NCBI GenBank assembly: GCA_947628485.1
Contig: CANRAA010000007.1
Span: 1-37,701, forward strand
Length of the DNA stretch: 37,701 bases
Direction: 5' to 3'
Origin: an uncultured Bacilli bacterium
GTDB taxonomy: Bacteria; Bacillota_I; Bacilli_A; RF39; UBA660
Shown here: positions 10,134-20,051 of the stretch, one piece after another
Position numbering within the stretch: the first letter of the stretch is position 1
Layout of the letters: each line of letters starts with the position of its first letter
Program-made: the position numbers and the translations under genes
Notes under the pieces: generated by a model
Seen by the model: only the letters and a program-made list of their open reading frames with translations
Told to the model about the DNA's origin: nothing
The model's database searches: none

Positions 10134-10403
10134 ATGGCTTTATCAAAAGAAGCAAAAGCAAAGATAATCAAAGAATTTGCTAAAAATTCTAAAGACTGTG
10201 GTTCTGCTGAAGTTCAAATAGCAATCTTAACAAATGAAATTAACAACTTAACTGAACATATGAAAGAACACAAACATGATTATCATTCAAAAAGAGGATT
10301 ACTTATGAAAGTAGGAAGAAGAAAGAAGTTACTTAACTACTTAAAAGAAAACGATGTTGTAAGTTATCGAGAAGTAATCAAAAAATTAAATTTAAGAAAG
10401 TAA
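10134..10403 (+). CDS. rpsO: 30S ribosomal protein S15
   Basis: [36 protein letters not shown]. Confidence 0.97.
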   Translation: MALSKEAKAKIIKEFAKNSKDCGSAEVQIAILTNEINNLTEHMKEHKHDYHSKRGLLMKVGRRKKLLNYLKENDVVSYREVIKKLNLRK

Positions 10404-10456
10404 AGGCACAAAAAAAGATTTTTAGTGTCTTTTTATTTAGAAAAGAGGTTTAGATA

Positions 10457-12616
10457 ATGAAAAAAGTATTTGAAATGGATTTTTATGGACGAAAGATAGT
10501 TGTCGAACATGGTGAACTAGCCAAAAGAGCCCATGGGAGTGTTTTAGTAAGAGTAGGAGATACTGTGGTTTTAAGTACCGCTGTTGTATCAGATAATGTT
10601 AACGTTTTATCCGACTTTTTCCCATTGATGGTTTTATATAATGAAAAGTTATATTCAGTAGGTAAAATACCCGGAGGATTTATTAAAAGGGAAGGAAGAC
10701 CTACAGATAATGCGACACTTGCAGCTAGAATGATTGATAGACCAATGCGTCCCTTATTTCCAGAAGATTTCCGTAATGAAGTGCAAATTGTTAATACCAT
10801 TTTAAGTGTTGACCAAGATAATATTCCGGAACTAGCCGCCCTTTTTGGTTCTTCTTTAGCAACATGTATTAGTAAAATACCATTTAATGGTCCAGTTGCG
10901 GCCGTAAAGGTAGGAAGAGTTAATGGCAAATTTGTCATTAACCCAACGGTTACAGAAGCCGAAGAAAGTGATATTGATTTAACGGTGGCCGGAACGAAAG
11001 ATGCCATTAATATGGTGGAAGCTGGCGCTAAAGAAGTATCCGAAAAAGATATGTTAGAGGCTCTTCTATTTGGTCATGAAGCTGTTAAGAAATTAGTTGA
11101 ATTTGAAGAAAAAATCATCAAAGAAATTGGCGAGGAAAAAATGGAATATTCTAAACTAGAAATTGAAGAAAATTTAGAAAGAGAAGTAAGAGGTAAATGT
11201 GAAAGTGATTTAAATGAAGCCTTACACATTATTGACCATAATGAAATGTATGATAGATTAGATGAAATAAAAGATAATCTATTAAAAGAATATGAAGATG
11301 CAAATAAAGATGCTTTAAAAGATGATGAGTTAAGAGAACTTTTAACAAAAGTATCTATGATTTATGAAAATGTTCGTTATGAAGTTTTTAGAAAAATAAT
11401 TGTTAAAGAAAAACTAAGAGCAGCTGGAAGAAAACTAGATGAAATAAGACCTTTAAGTGCTAGTATTGATTTACTTCCAAGAACTCATGGTTCAGCGCTA
11501 TTTACCAGAGGAGAAACCCAAAGTTTATCAATTACTACTTTAGGGGCTCTTGGGGAAAGTCAAATGTTAGATGGTCTTTCTTTAGAAGAAGAAAAAAGAT
11601 TCATGTTGCATTATAATTTTCCTCAATTTAGTGTTGGTGAAACCGGAAGATATGGTTCTCCTGGCAGAAGAGAAATTGGTCATGGAGCTTTAGGAGAAAG
11701 AGCGCTCCTTCAAGTTATTCCATCCGAAGAAGAATTCCCTTACACGATTAGAGTCGTAAGTGAAATATTAAGTAGTAATGGTTCATCTAGTCAAGCGAGT
11801 ATTTGTGCCGGATGCTTAAGTTTAATGGCGGCCGGTGTGCCAATTAAAGCTCCCGTTGCGGGTATTGCCATGGGCTTAATCACCAGTGGTAATAAATATG
11901 TAATTCTAACTGATATCGAAGGAATGGAAGACCATTTAGGAGATATGGATTTCAAAGTTGCGGGTACTAGAAAAGGTATTTGTGCTTTACAAATGGATAT
12001 CAAAATTGATGGCGTTAATAAAAGTATTTTAAAAGAAGCTCTAGAACAAGCTAAAAAAGCCCGTTTAGAAATCTTAGATTTATATGATACCATTATTCCA
12101 GAACCAAGAAAGGAATTAAGTCCTTATGCTCCAAAGATTGAAACATTCAATATTGACCCAGAAAAGATTAAAGATGTCATTGGTCGAGGTGGCGAAATGA
12201 TTACGAAAATTATTCTTGAAGCTAGTAATGTTAAAACAGTTAATGATAAGAATGCCGTTAAAGTTGACTTAGAAGATGATGGAAGAGTAATTATTTACCA
12301 TAGTGATAAAGAAATTATTAAAAAGACTCGGGAAATGATTGAGGATGTCGTTAAAGAAGTCGAAACTGGTAAAATATACACAGGTAAAGTCGTAAAAGTT
12401 GAAGACTTTGGATGCTTTGTTGAATTATGGCCAGGTTGTGAAGGTATGGTTCATGTATCGCAACTTGATAATAAGAGAGTTAATAAAGCTAGTGATGTTG
12501 TCAAAGTTGGAGACGAAATTATGGTTAAATCTTTAGGTCATGATAATAAGGGTAGATTAAATCTTTCCAGAAAAGATGCTTTACCTAAAAAGGAAGTTAA
12601 AGAAGATAAAAAATAA
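10457..12616 (+). CDS. pnp: polyribonucleotide nucleotidyltransferase
   Basis: PGGFIKREGRPT..., RTHGSALFTRGETQ, KH (DVIGRGGEMI) and S1 domains. Confidence 0.97.
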   Translation: MKKVFEMDFYGRKIVVEHGELAKRAHGSVLVRVGDTVVLSTAVVSDNVNVLSDFFPLMVLYNEKLYSVGKIPGGFIKREGRPTDNATLAARMIDRPMRPLFPEDFRNEVQIVNTILSVDQDNIPELAALFGSSLATCISKIPFNGPVAAVKVGRVNGKFVINPTVTEAEESDIDLTVAGTKDAINMVEAGAKEVSEKDMLEALLFGHEAVKKLVEFEEKIIKEIGEEKMEYSKLEIEENLEREVRGKCESDLNEALHIIDHNEMYDRLDEIKDNLLKEYEDANKDALKDDELRELLTKVSMIYENVRYEVFRKIIVKEKLRAAGRKLDEIRPLSASIDLLPRTHGSALFTRGETQSLSITTLGALGESQMLDGLSLEEEKRFMLHYNFPQFSVGETGRYGSPGRREIGHGALGERALLQVIPSEEEFPYTIRVVSEILSSNGSSSQASICAGCLSLMAAGVPIKAPVAGIAMGLITSGNKYVILTDIEGMEDHLGDMDFKVAGTRKGICALQMDIKIDGVNKSILKEALEQAKKARLEILDLYDTIIPEPRKELSPYAPKIETFNIDPEKIKDVIGRGGEMITKIILEASNVKTVNDKNAVKVDLEDDGRVIIYHSDKEIIKKTREMIEDVVKEVETGKIYTGKVVKVEDFGCFVELWPGCEGMVHVSQLDNKRVNKASDVVKVGDEIMVKSLGHDNKGRLNLSRKDALPKKEVKEDKK

Positions 12617-12645
12617 TTGACTTTTATTAAAATATACAGTATATT
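12617..12645 (+). promoter_or_regulatory. candidate promoter for the ToxI-like antitoxin RNA
   Basis: TTGACT (12617-12622), 17-bp spacer, TATATT (12640-12645). Confidence 0.55.
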
Positions 12646-12697
12646 ATAGATACTTAAGTAATTAAGTTGTGCCTTTTGGCATATAATATTAAAAAAG

Positions 12698-12799
12698 CGA
12701 GTGATTCCCACTTTAAGAGGAAATTAACAAAGAGGTGATTCCCACCTTAAGAGGAAATTAACAAAGAGGTGATTCCCACCTTAAGAGGAAATCAAAAAA
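12698..12799 (+). ncRNA. ToxI-like type III antitoxin RNA, three 34-nt tandem repeats
   Basis: Units 12698-12731, 12732-12765, 12766-12799: GAGGTGATTCCCACCTTAAGAGGAAATTAACAAA. Stem 1 AGGTG/CACCT; loop TTCC is complementary to downstream GGAA (H-type pseudoknot). Directly upstream of a ToxN-like gene. Confidence 0.85.
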
Positions 12800-12801
12800 G
12801 A

Positions 12802-12829
12802 ACTAGAGAGCACACTCTAGTTTTATTTT
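12802..12829 (+). terminator. terminator between the ToxI-like repeats and the ToxN-like gene
   Basis: ACTAGAG AGCACA CTCTAGT TTTATTTT. Confidence 0.85.
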
Positions 12830-12908
12830 GTTACGATTAGTATCAAAAATGCTTGATATACTTATGTTCGTGTGATATAATTTAAATTGTAAGGGAGGAT
12901 TTAAAAAA

Positions 12909-13415
12909 ATGAAAAGATTATCTATTGTAAAATTAGATGAAAAATATTGCGATTATTTAAGAAAATTTGATAATAAAGTTCCATATAACTTTGCTAAAAA
13001 GAAATTAAGACCATTCGTAGGAGTTTTGTTTGAGGTTGATAAATTTAAATATTTTGCCCCTTTGTCTAGTCCTAAACCAAAACATTTAAAAATAAAATCT
13101 AATTTAGATTTTTTGAAAATTGCTGGAGGAAAACTGGGAGCAATTAATTTTAATAATATGATACCTGTAACAGACAATAATATAATTCATATAGATTTAA
13201 ATAAAAAAGGTAAAAATATTAATGAGGAAAAGTATTTAATGTTATTAAAGACCCAATTATATTGGTTAAATCGTTATGTTGATACTATTTATAATAAAGC
13301 AAAAAAATTATACGATAAATATATAGATGGAACTTTAAATCCTGCCATTTTCAAAAGATGTTGTGATTTTAAATTATTAGAAAAGAAATGTAAGGAATAC
13401 AATCGTAATAAGTAG
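12909..13415 (+). CDS. toxN: type III toxin-antitoxin endoribonuclease, ToxN/AbiQ family
   Basis: YCDYLRKFDNKVPYNF, RPFVGVLFEVDKFKYFAPLSSPKPKH, KLGAINFNNMIPV follow the ToxN/AbiQ conserved pattern. Confidence 0.9.
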   Translation: MKRLSIVKLDEKYCDYLRKFDNKVPYNFAKKKLRPFVGVLFEVDKFKYFAPLSSPKPKHLKIKSNLDFLKIAGGKLGAINFNNMIPVTDNNIIHIDLNKKGKNINEEKYLMLLKTQLYWLNRYVDTIYNKAKKLYDKYIDGTLNPAIFKRCCDFKLLEKKCKEYNRNK

Positions 13416-13448
13416 AAATACTTTTTTCTTTTTGCTATAATATTTTAT

Positions 13449-14102
13449 ATGAAAAAAGAAAAGTTAGAAATTATTTATGAAGATAAAGATATAATAATTG
13501 TTAATAAAAAGAGTGGTCTATTAACTATTAGTACAGATAAAGTTAAAGATAATACTTTATATCATAAAGTAAGTGATTATTTAAAGAAACAAAATAAAAA
13601 TAATAAAGTATTTATTGTCCATCGTTTAGATAAAGATACCCAAGGTTTAGTGATATTTGCAAAATCTGAAAAGGTAAAAAGAATTCTGCAAAATAATTGG
13701 CCAAATGTTAAAAGAGATTATTTAGCCATTGTCTATGGTCATTTAGATAAAAAGAAAGATACTTTAGTAAGTCATTTAAAAGAAACAAAGACCCATTTAG
13801 TTTATGAAAGTAAAGTAGGGGATTTAGCCATTACAAATTACGAAGTAATAAAGGAAAATAAATTATACAGTTTGTTAAAGATAAATATTGAAACAGGTAA
13901 GAAAAATCAAATTAGAGTGCAATTAAAAGGCCTAAATCATCCAATTGTAGGAGATAAAGTCTATAGTGATATCAAAAATAAAAATGTTAAAGAATTATGT
14001 TTACAAGCCTATGCTTTAGAATTTAAACATCCCATAAGTAAAGAATTAATAAAAGTATCTCTAGATTATCCAGCTAGTTTTCAAAAATTAATAAGCCAAT
14101 AA
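13449..14102 (+). CDS. RluA/RluD-family pseudouridine synthase
   Basis: VHRLDKDTQGLVIFAKSE; IETGKKNQIRVQLKGLNHPIVGDKVY. Confidence 0.93.
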   Translation: MKKEKLEIIYEDKDIIIVNKKSGLLTISTDKVKDNTLYHKVSDYLKKQNKNNKVFIVHRLDKDTQGLVIFAKSEKVKRILQNNWPNVKRDYLAIVYGHLDKKKDTLVSHLKETKTHLVYESKVGDLAITNYEVIKENKLYSLLKINIETGKKNQIRVQLKGLNHPIVGDKVYSDIKNKNVKELCLQAYALEFKHPISKELIKVSLDYPASFQKLISQ

Positions 14103-14103
14103 A

Positions 14104-14119
14104 AAAGGCTTATGCCTTT
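14104..14119. terminator. bidirectional terminator hairpin between convergent genes
   Basis: AAAGGC TTAT GCCTTT between stop codons of convergent ORFs. Confidence 0.7.
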
Positions 14120-15242
14120 AATATTCTTTTAAATACATATCATAATATTCGTCATAAGTAAGACCTGATTTATATACTTTAGTAGCTAAATCTACTCCTA
14201 AATAACGAATATGCCAAGGTTCTTCCATATAACCGGTAACAGGAACAAATTCTTCTAAATATCTTAAAATAAAACCATATTTATAAGAATTTTCTTTAAC
14301 CCATTTAAAGTCTTTATCATCAAGTCTAGCGCCACTGACATTAGGGTCGTTTAAATCGACAGCAAGTCCTAATTGGTGTTCACTTGTTCCAGGTCTAGCC
14401 GAATAGGTATCGGCTTTTTCTTTACCATCTTCCGCCACATAATTAGTATATAAAGTATTTTGAAAAGAGTAGGAACGATAAGCGGTGGTGCTTTCTAAAG
14501 TTATACCATCATTTTTGGCGGCCTCAATAAACTTTTCATAAGCTTCTGCAGCCACTCTTACTAATTTAGCTCCATTCTTACTATCAAATAAAGTAACTAA
14601 ATCTTTAGGGACAAAATCTTTATCAACATAATGGAATTTATTAATTAGAGTTGTTATTTCATCCGGATTTTCAATTCTCTCGGTATCGGTATAAAATTCT
14701 TTATCTAAGTTTAAATTAACATGAGTTACCACAGTTTGTAAATCTTCATCTTTATTTTCTTTTTTATACTCTTCATATCTTTCTAAATTATTGATATCAA
14801 AATTTCGGAAAGACAAATATTCACTAAAATCTTTTTGCTTGCTTAAATTTAAGATTTTTTCTTGATTTTTACTACTTAATTTAAAGATATTATTTACCTC
14901 ACTTGCCTCATAGCCAATATTTAAATATTTATTGACTTTATCTGCAAAATCATCAGTTTCGACAAAGTCAATCTTTAAATAATCTTCTAAGTAATTATCA
15001 TTATATTCTTTATTTTCTAAAATATTTTCTAAAGTTTTAGAATAATCAAACTTATAGATTTTTTCTAATTTTTCTTCACTTATAACCGCATTAGCCTCAT
15101 CACTATAATCTTTCGAAGAATTAGTTCCTCCCAAGAGTAGTTTAATTAAAAAGAAAATAATTACTCCAATTACCATTAAAAATAAAATAAGGATACCTAA
15201 TTTTTTAAATTTTCTCTTTTGTCTTCTAGTCATCTTTACCAC
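14118..15242 (-). CDS. VanY-type D-alanyl-D-alanine carboxypeptidase, membrane anchored
   Basis: N-terminal TM; TAYRSYSFQNTLY..., ARPGTSEHQLGLAVDL, EEPWHIRYLG. Confidence 0.92.
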   Translation of the reverse strand: MVKMTRRQKRKFKKLGILILFLMVIGVIIFFLIKLLLGGTNSSKDYSDEANAVISEEKLEKIYKFDYSKTLENILENKEYNDNYLEDYLKIDFVETDDFADKVNKYLNIGYEASEVNNIFKLSSKNQEKILNLSKQKDFSEYLSFRNFDINNLERYEEYKKENKDEDLQTVVTHVNLNLDKEFYTDTERIENPDEITTLINKFHYVDKDFVPKDLVTLFDSKNGAKLVRVAAEAYEKFIEAAKNDGITLESTTAYRSYSFQNTLYTNYVAEDGKEKADTYSARPGTSEHQLGLAVDLNDPNVSGARLDDKDFKWVKENSYKYGFILRYLEEFVPVTGYMEEPWHIRYLGVDLATKVYKSGLTYDEYYDMYLKEY

Positions 15243-15316
15243 CTATAATAATTATAGCACTAAACACGCAAATAAAACTTAAAATATTCTTAAACTTGAC
15301 AAAAGAAAAAAGCTAG

Positions 15317-17167
15317 TTATTTGGTAACACTAGCTTTAACTTGTCTTACTTCTCCAGTTCTTTCCCAACCTGGTAGACTTTCTTCTGTACTCCATTTATA
15401 TCTATATTTTGTTACAGATTTTGTACTAACAGTAGGTTTAACTGATTCTACTTTTCCTTTCGTACATTTAGCAAGTTCTCCTAAACCAAATTTAGTATAA
15501 CCCGCTTCACATTTGTATTCAGTATGTTTAATAGCATTTTGCGTATCTTTACCAGTTGATACACAACTCATATTTTTACCAGTTCCTTTTTCTTCAAATC
15601 CAGCTGGACAACTATAAGTTGTTTGTTTTACAGCATCTTTTACATCTTGAGTTCTTTTAAAACATCTATTTCCATTTAATGAATAACCATCTTCACAACT
15701 ATAACTTGGTGTTTTTGTAGTTGTAAGTAAAGTTCCGTCTTTAATTACACAGCTAGTACCACTTAAAGTTCCTTTAGAACATGTATAAGTTGGATTAACT
15801 GTTCTTTCTGGAGTAGCATTCTTATAACATTTTAAGTTAGATCCACTTCCAGTTTGATAATCAGTACCACTAGGACATTTATAAGATGTTCCTGTTACAA
15901 TACCATTTTTATAAGAGTAAGACGCTCCACAGTAGTAAGCATAAACAGTTTTTGAACAATTTGTTCCACAAGATTGTAAAACAGTTCCACTATAAGTACA
16001 TCCTCCGTAAGTAGTATTATGATAATATGAATAATAATTGTAGTAACCACTACTAGTTCTTCTATAACATCTTAGAGATGAACCACTACCACTATAAACA
16101 CTATAACCACTTGGGCATCCATAACTATTTGTTTTAGTTGGAATAAGAGTAGTAGTTGTGCCACTTATTACACATTTACCATTTGATAAAGTACCTTGAC
16201 TACAACTTGGTGTAGCATTTACCGTTTTGCTTTTATAACATTTTAGAGAGGATCCACTTCCAGTTTGGTAATCAGTACCACTAGGACATGAATAAGTATA
16301 ACTGACATTTGCTTCTTTAAAGTTACTTGAACTTTTAATACATTTAGTTTCATCGTTTCCTTCCGTTAAATAACCGCTAGGACAACTATAAGTAACTTTT
16401 TCAATAGGCTTTGTACTTGTACTAGTATCTTTAGTGCATGTTACTTTGTCTCCACTTACATTTTTAGTATAACCAGTAGGGCAGTTGTAAGATACTACTT
16501 TGGTGGCTGGCTTGGTTGTTTCATCACCCTTCAGACAAATAGTATTTTTGCCACTCCCACTTTTAGTATAACCTGCCGGACAAGCATAAACATTTTCTGT
16601 TCCACTGTAGGCTTGTTTATATCTATATTCATTAACTAAATCTTCTGGATTAGCTACTTCGACAGTACAATTACCACTTACACATAATTGATTACAACCA
16701 AGTTCAATAGTAGTTTTGGCTACTTCCGTACCACATACAAGAGTAGTAGTCATATTATATTTACCATTGGTATTAGTTACTGTTACATAACTGGCTTCGG
16801 CATCACATGTTTTACCTTGATAACCAAATGGTAACATAATTCCTTTATCAATAAGTTCTTGTAAAGTATATTTAATAGTTTGTCCTTCTTTAGGTAGTTC
16901 GCTAACTAAAAAGTATTCTTTGGCGTCATCATGAAAGTAACGGAAATTATCGATAAATTCTTTAGTATAAAAGTCGGTGTCATTAATAAGACCACTGTTA
17001 TTGGTAGAATTATTATTGTTATTATTTACATTTGTATTATTCAAGTGATTATTTCTGACAAATAACCAAATTATAAGGAAAATAACTAAGGCAATAATTA
17101 AGATTAATAAACCTTTCTTTAAAACATTACCCCAATCAATACTTCTTCTAGGTTCTTCTGTATACAT
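15317..17167 (-). CDS. membrane-anchored Cys-rich repeat protein
   Basis: N-terminal TM (LLILIIALVIFLIIWLFV); many Y.CP.GY....G.....C.K motifs. Confidence 0.8.
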   Translation of the reverse strand: MYTEEPRRSIDWGNVLKKGLLILIIALVIFLIIWLFVRNNHLNNTNVNNNNNNSTNNSGLINDTDFYTKEFIDNFRYFHDDAKEYFLVSELPKEGQTIKYTLQELIDKGIMLPFGYQGKTCDAEASYVTVTNTNGKYNMTTTLVCGTEVAKTTIELGCNQLCVSGNCTVEVANPEDLVNEYRYKQAYSGTENVYACPAGYTKSGSGKNTICLKGDETTKPATKVVSYNCPTGYTKNVSGDKVTCTKDTSTSTKPIEKVTYSCPSGYLTEGNDETKCIKSSSNFKEANVSYTYSCPSGTDYQTGSGSSLKCYKSKTVNATPSCSQGTLSNGKCVISGTTTTLIPTKTNSYGCPSGYSVYSGSGSSLRCYRRTSSGYYNYYSYYHNTTYGGCTYSGTVLQSCGTNCSKTVYAYYCGASYSYKNGIVTGTSYKCPSGTDYQTGSGSNLKCYKNATPERTVNPTYTCSKGTLSGTSCVIKDGTLLTTTKTPSYSCEDGYSLNGNRCFKRTQDVKDAVKQTTYSCPAGFEEKGTGKNMSCVSTGKDTQNAIKHTEYKCEAGYTKFGLGELAKCTKGKVESVKPTVSTKSVTKYRYKWSTEESLPGWERTGEVRQVKASVTK

Positions 17168-19218
17168 TAAAACTCACCGCCTTCTTGAGTTAATACTAAT
17201 CCCTCACCACAAATTTGACCTCTTATAGCATCTAAATGGTTTTCTCCTGTAAATAGTAAATCATCCCATCTTTGATAGTCTACATCTTCGCCATCACCAG
17301 TTGGAATAACTACTGGTACAAGTCTTTTAATAACCCCATCATAAGCCATATACCAATCAGCATCATCTAATACTTTAGCGGCCTCATCAAAGGCAGCATC
17401 TCCAGTTAAAACATTAGTAATGGCATTCTCATCTTTTTCACTATCTGGAATTAATACTTCATAATTTAAAGTATTATTAAAGTCATTGGCACTTGTTATA
17501 AATATTTGAATAAATTTAAAGGCTTGTTCTCTTAATTCCATATTATTTGGATCATTAATTATACTCGTTACTATTTCGACAAATTTTGATATACACATAT
17601 CTAAGTCAGATCCATCGGGAGCAATAAATGTTAAAGCATTAATTTTATTTATATCATCAGCAGTTATGGCATTTGTTCCCATAACTAAAGAGTCCATAAC
17701 ATGACTGGCAACAGTATTAGTAATATCATTTAAACGATTATTAGCTTCCACAAATTCATTTCTAAATAAGGCTTTATTATCGATTGCATTAACAAAAGCT
17801 ACATAATCTGCTAGCTCATCATTATCTAAGAAGTTATAATCTTTTAATATATGAGCTCTATTGACATAATCAACTGTTTTATTACTTGTTAAGTTAAATA
17901 AATGTCTTATTTCTTCATATTCTCTAATATAATCATAATTAAATCCAGATACATTAGCATAAGCTTCTACTCTTAAATCATAGGGAATATTTAATAATCT
18001 ATTAATCGTAACTTCATCAAAGTAAGTTGGGATTAAAGATGCTGTTTCATATGAATAACCAATATTCATTAACTTATTTTCTAAAGTATCTTCTGTTGGC
18101 ATTGGTTCAGAGGTTGCTTCTGGTGCTTCTTCTAAAATTACTTCTTCAGTAGGCATTGGGGTAGGATCAGTATAAGTAAATTTTTCTTTATTTCTATCGC
18201 TATAACCTTTTCTACTTAAATGATATAAACCAAATCCGGACGCTGTAATGGCAAGAGCCCCAATTAAAACTCCACATATTTTTCTTTTATTCTTTTCCAA
18301 AAATCCTTCTTTTTTGCTGTCTTCTGTCATTTCTTCCTCTAATTCTTTCTCAGTATTTTTATCTGTATCTTTATTACTTAGTTCTTTTTTTAGTTTTTTA
18401 ATTTCTAATTCTATAAATTCTAAATTTAAATCATTATCAATGTGTTTAAATTCGTCATCTTCAATTAAAGTAATATATTTTTTTAATTTGGCAATTAAAC
18501 TTTCTTTTTCTTCTTTTGTAATATTTCTATCACCAATTAAATATAAATGTTCATCAATACTATCCATGTTAGGAATAGTTAATTTTAATTCTTCTAATTG
18601 TTTTTTAGTTTTAATAAGACTATTTAATTCTTTTTCGACTTTAGAAGTATCATAAGTTTTAGTAATTTCTATCGCAGTTTGTAAATATCTAATTTCTTCT
18701 TTTAATTTAGTCGTATCAGAATTATATTTTTTTAAGACTTCTAGATCACTTAATTTATTCTTTAACTCTTTAGCAAAATCTTTTTCATCTTTATCATATA
18801 AGACATCTAAAATAGGATTTAATCTCTCTATTTTTCCTTTAACTTCTGTAATATATGTATCAATATTATCGTTATTTATGGTAACATTTTCGCCATCAAT
18901 TGTAATATCAATATCTTTATACCAACTAATTACATTCATAATGTATTTCTTGATATCTTCTTTATCTTTTTTTAAAGTTTTACTTTTTCCTAAAACATCA
19001 AGTTTTTCTTTCATTTCATCAAAAACCATTAGATTACTAAAGTCTTTTAAAGATTTTTGGTATTTTAAAAGTTTATTATTTAAAATTTCATATAGTGCAA
19101 ATTCTTTTTCATCTAGTTCATGATTTTTTAAACTATCTAGTTGGTTTGTTATTTTTTCAATGTTCTTTTTTAGTAAACTAATGTACTCTTTTACTAATTC
19201 TTTGCTATCGTTATTCAT
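17167..19218 (-). CDS. large single-TM protein with helical N-terminal region and extracytoplasmic C-terminal region
   Basis: Lys/Glu/Leu-rich N-terminus, TM ICGVLIGALAITASGFGLYHL, then TDPTPMPTEE linker; stop overlaps the start of the downstream ORF. Confidence 0.75.
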   Translation of the reverse strand: MNNDSKELVKEYISLLKKNIEKITNQLDSLKNHELDEKEFALYEILNNKLLKYQKSLKDFSNLMVFDEMKEKLDVLGKSKTLKKDKEDIKKYIMNVISWYKDIDITIDGENVTINNDNIDTYITEVKGKIERLNPILDVLYDKDEKDFAKELKNKLSDLEVLKKYNSDTTKLKEEIRYLQTAIEITKTYDTSKVEKELNSLIKTKKQLEELKLTIPNMDSIDEHLYLIGDRNITKEEKESLIAKLKKYITLIEDDEFKHIDNDLNLEFIELEIKKLKKELSNKDTDKNTEKELEEEMTEDSKKEGFLEKNKRKICGVLIGALAITASGFGLYHLSRKGYSDRNKEKFTYTDPTPMPTEEVILEEAPEATSEPMPTEDTLENKLMNIGYSYETASLIPTYFDEVTINRLLNIPYDLRVEAYANVSGFNYDYIREYEEIRHLFNLTSNKTVDYVNRAHILKDYNFLDNDELADYVAFVNAIDNKALFRNEFVEANNRLNDITNTVASHVMDSLVMGTNAITADDINKINALTFIAPDGSDLDMCISKFVEIVTSIINDPNNMELREQAFKFIQIFITSANDFNNTLNYEVLIPDSEKDENAITNVLTGDAAFDEAAKVLDDADWYMAYDGVIKRLVPVVIPTGDGEDVDYQRWDDLLFTGENHLDAIRGQICGEGLVLTQEGGEF

Positions 19219-19321
19219 AAAATCAAATCCCCCTTAATGAATATGCTGTATATAATACAATATATGCCCCTAAAAGTCAAGTTAAAAGTGATAGTTTTAC
19301 CTACCACTTTTTAGAGAATAA

Positions 19322-19753
19322 TTAGTCTATTTTTCCAAGCAACCAATCAATTGAAACATTGAATTTTTTAGCAAACTCATAAATGAAATTTGTCGAAATC
19401 AAATATCTTCCTCTTTCGTAGTCGCACCAAACGGATGGGGAAGTATTAAGGTACTTAGCCAGTTTACTTTGGGTATAGTTATAAGATTTGCGAGTTTGTT
19501 TCAATCTAAATTTAATTTTATCATAATCTATGTCCTTTTTAGAATTGGGATAATTCCTTGCATTAGTAAGTCCTAATGTATAATCAATTGAAACATTATA
19601 AAAATTCGCAAAATCATTAAGTCTTTTAAGAGGTATAATATTATGATTGTTTTCTAAGACGGCGTATGTACTTCTTCCTATTCCCATTGCTTCGGCAACT
19701 TCCTTTTGTTTCATGTCGCTAGACTCTCTTATCTCCTTCATTCTATTCAACAT
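19322..19753 (-). CDS. tandem double XRE-type HTH regulator
   Basis: Two Cro/CI-like modules: MKEIRESSDMKQKEVAEAMGIGRSTYAVLEN... and LKQTRKSYNYTQSKLAKYLNTSPSVWCDYERG, each ending VSIDYTLGL / VSIDWLLGK. Confidence 0.85.
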   Translation of the reverse strand: MLNRMKEIRESSDMKQKEVAEAMGIGRSTYAVLENNHNIIPLKRLNDFANFYNVSIDYTLGLTNARNYPNSKKDIDYDKIKFRLKQTRKSYNYTQSKLAKYLNTSPSVWCDYERGRYLISTNFIYEFAKKFNVSIDWLLGKID

Positions 19754-20051
19754 CTATAGCCACCCAAGACACATTGTATTTTATTTAAGAGCCATTTTAT
19801 TAAAATGTTGCAAATACCGAAAAAAAATATAATTAAGCTTATTTATTTTGCTTTATAGTTGTTTTATTATTTTTATAGAGTAGTTTAATAATATGGCAAC
19901 AATGTTGTTTTTAAATGTTAAAAAGATTTAGAAGATTTCTAAATTTATATTAATTGCTCATAGTTTAAAAATTAACACGTCAAAAAGTTAATTTTAGGTA
20001 TCTAAAATTATTGTCAGATCATTTGTTAAATAATATCAAATAAAATAGTTT

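Noticed and set aside
10483-12093. Minus-strand ORFs inside pnp (10483-11007, 11791-12093)
   Set aside because: Antisense shadow ORFs; no RBS or family resemblance.
12698-12799. Tandem repeat considered as a CRISPR array
   Set aside because: The repeats are contiguous with a 34-nt period, have no unique spacers and no cas genes nearby; the ToxI layout explains them.
18248-19123. Plus-strand ORFs 18248-18655 and 18878-19123
   Set aside because: Antisense to a Lys/Glu-rich coding region, giving Ser/Phe-rich translations; spurious.
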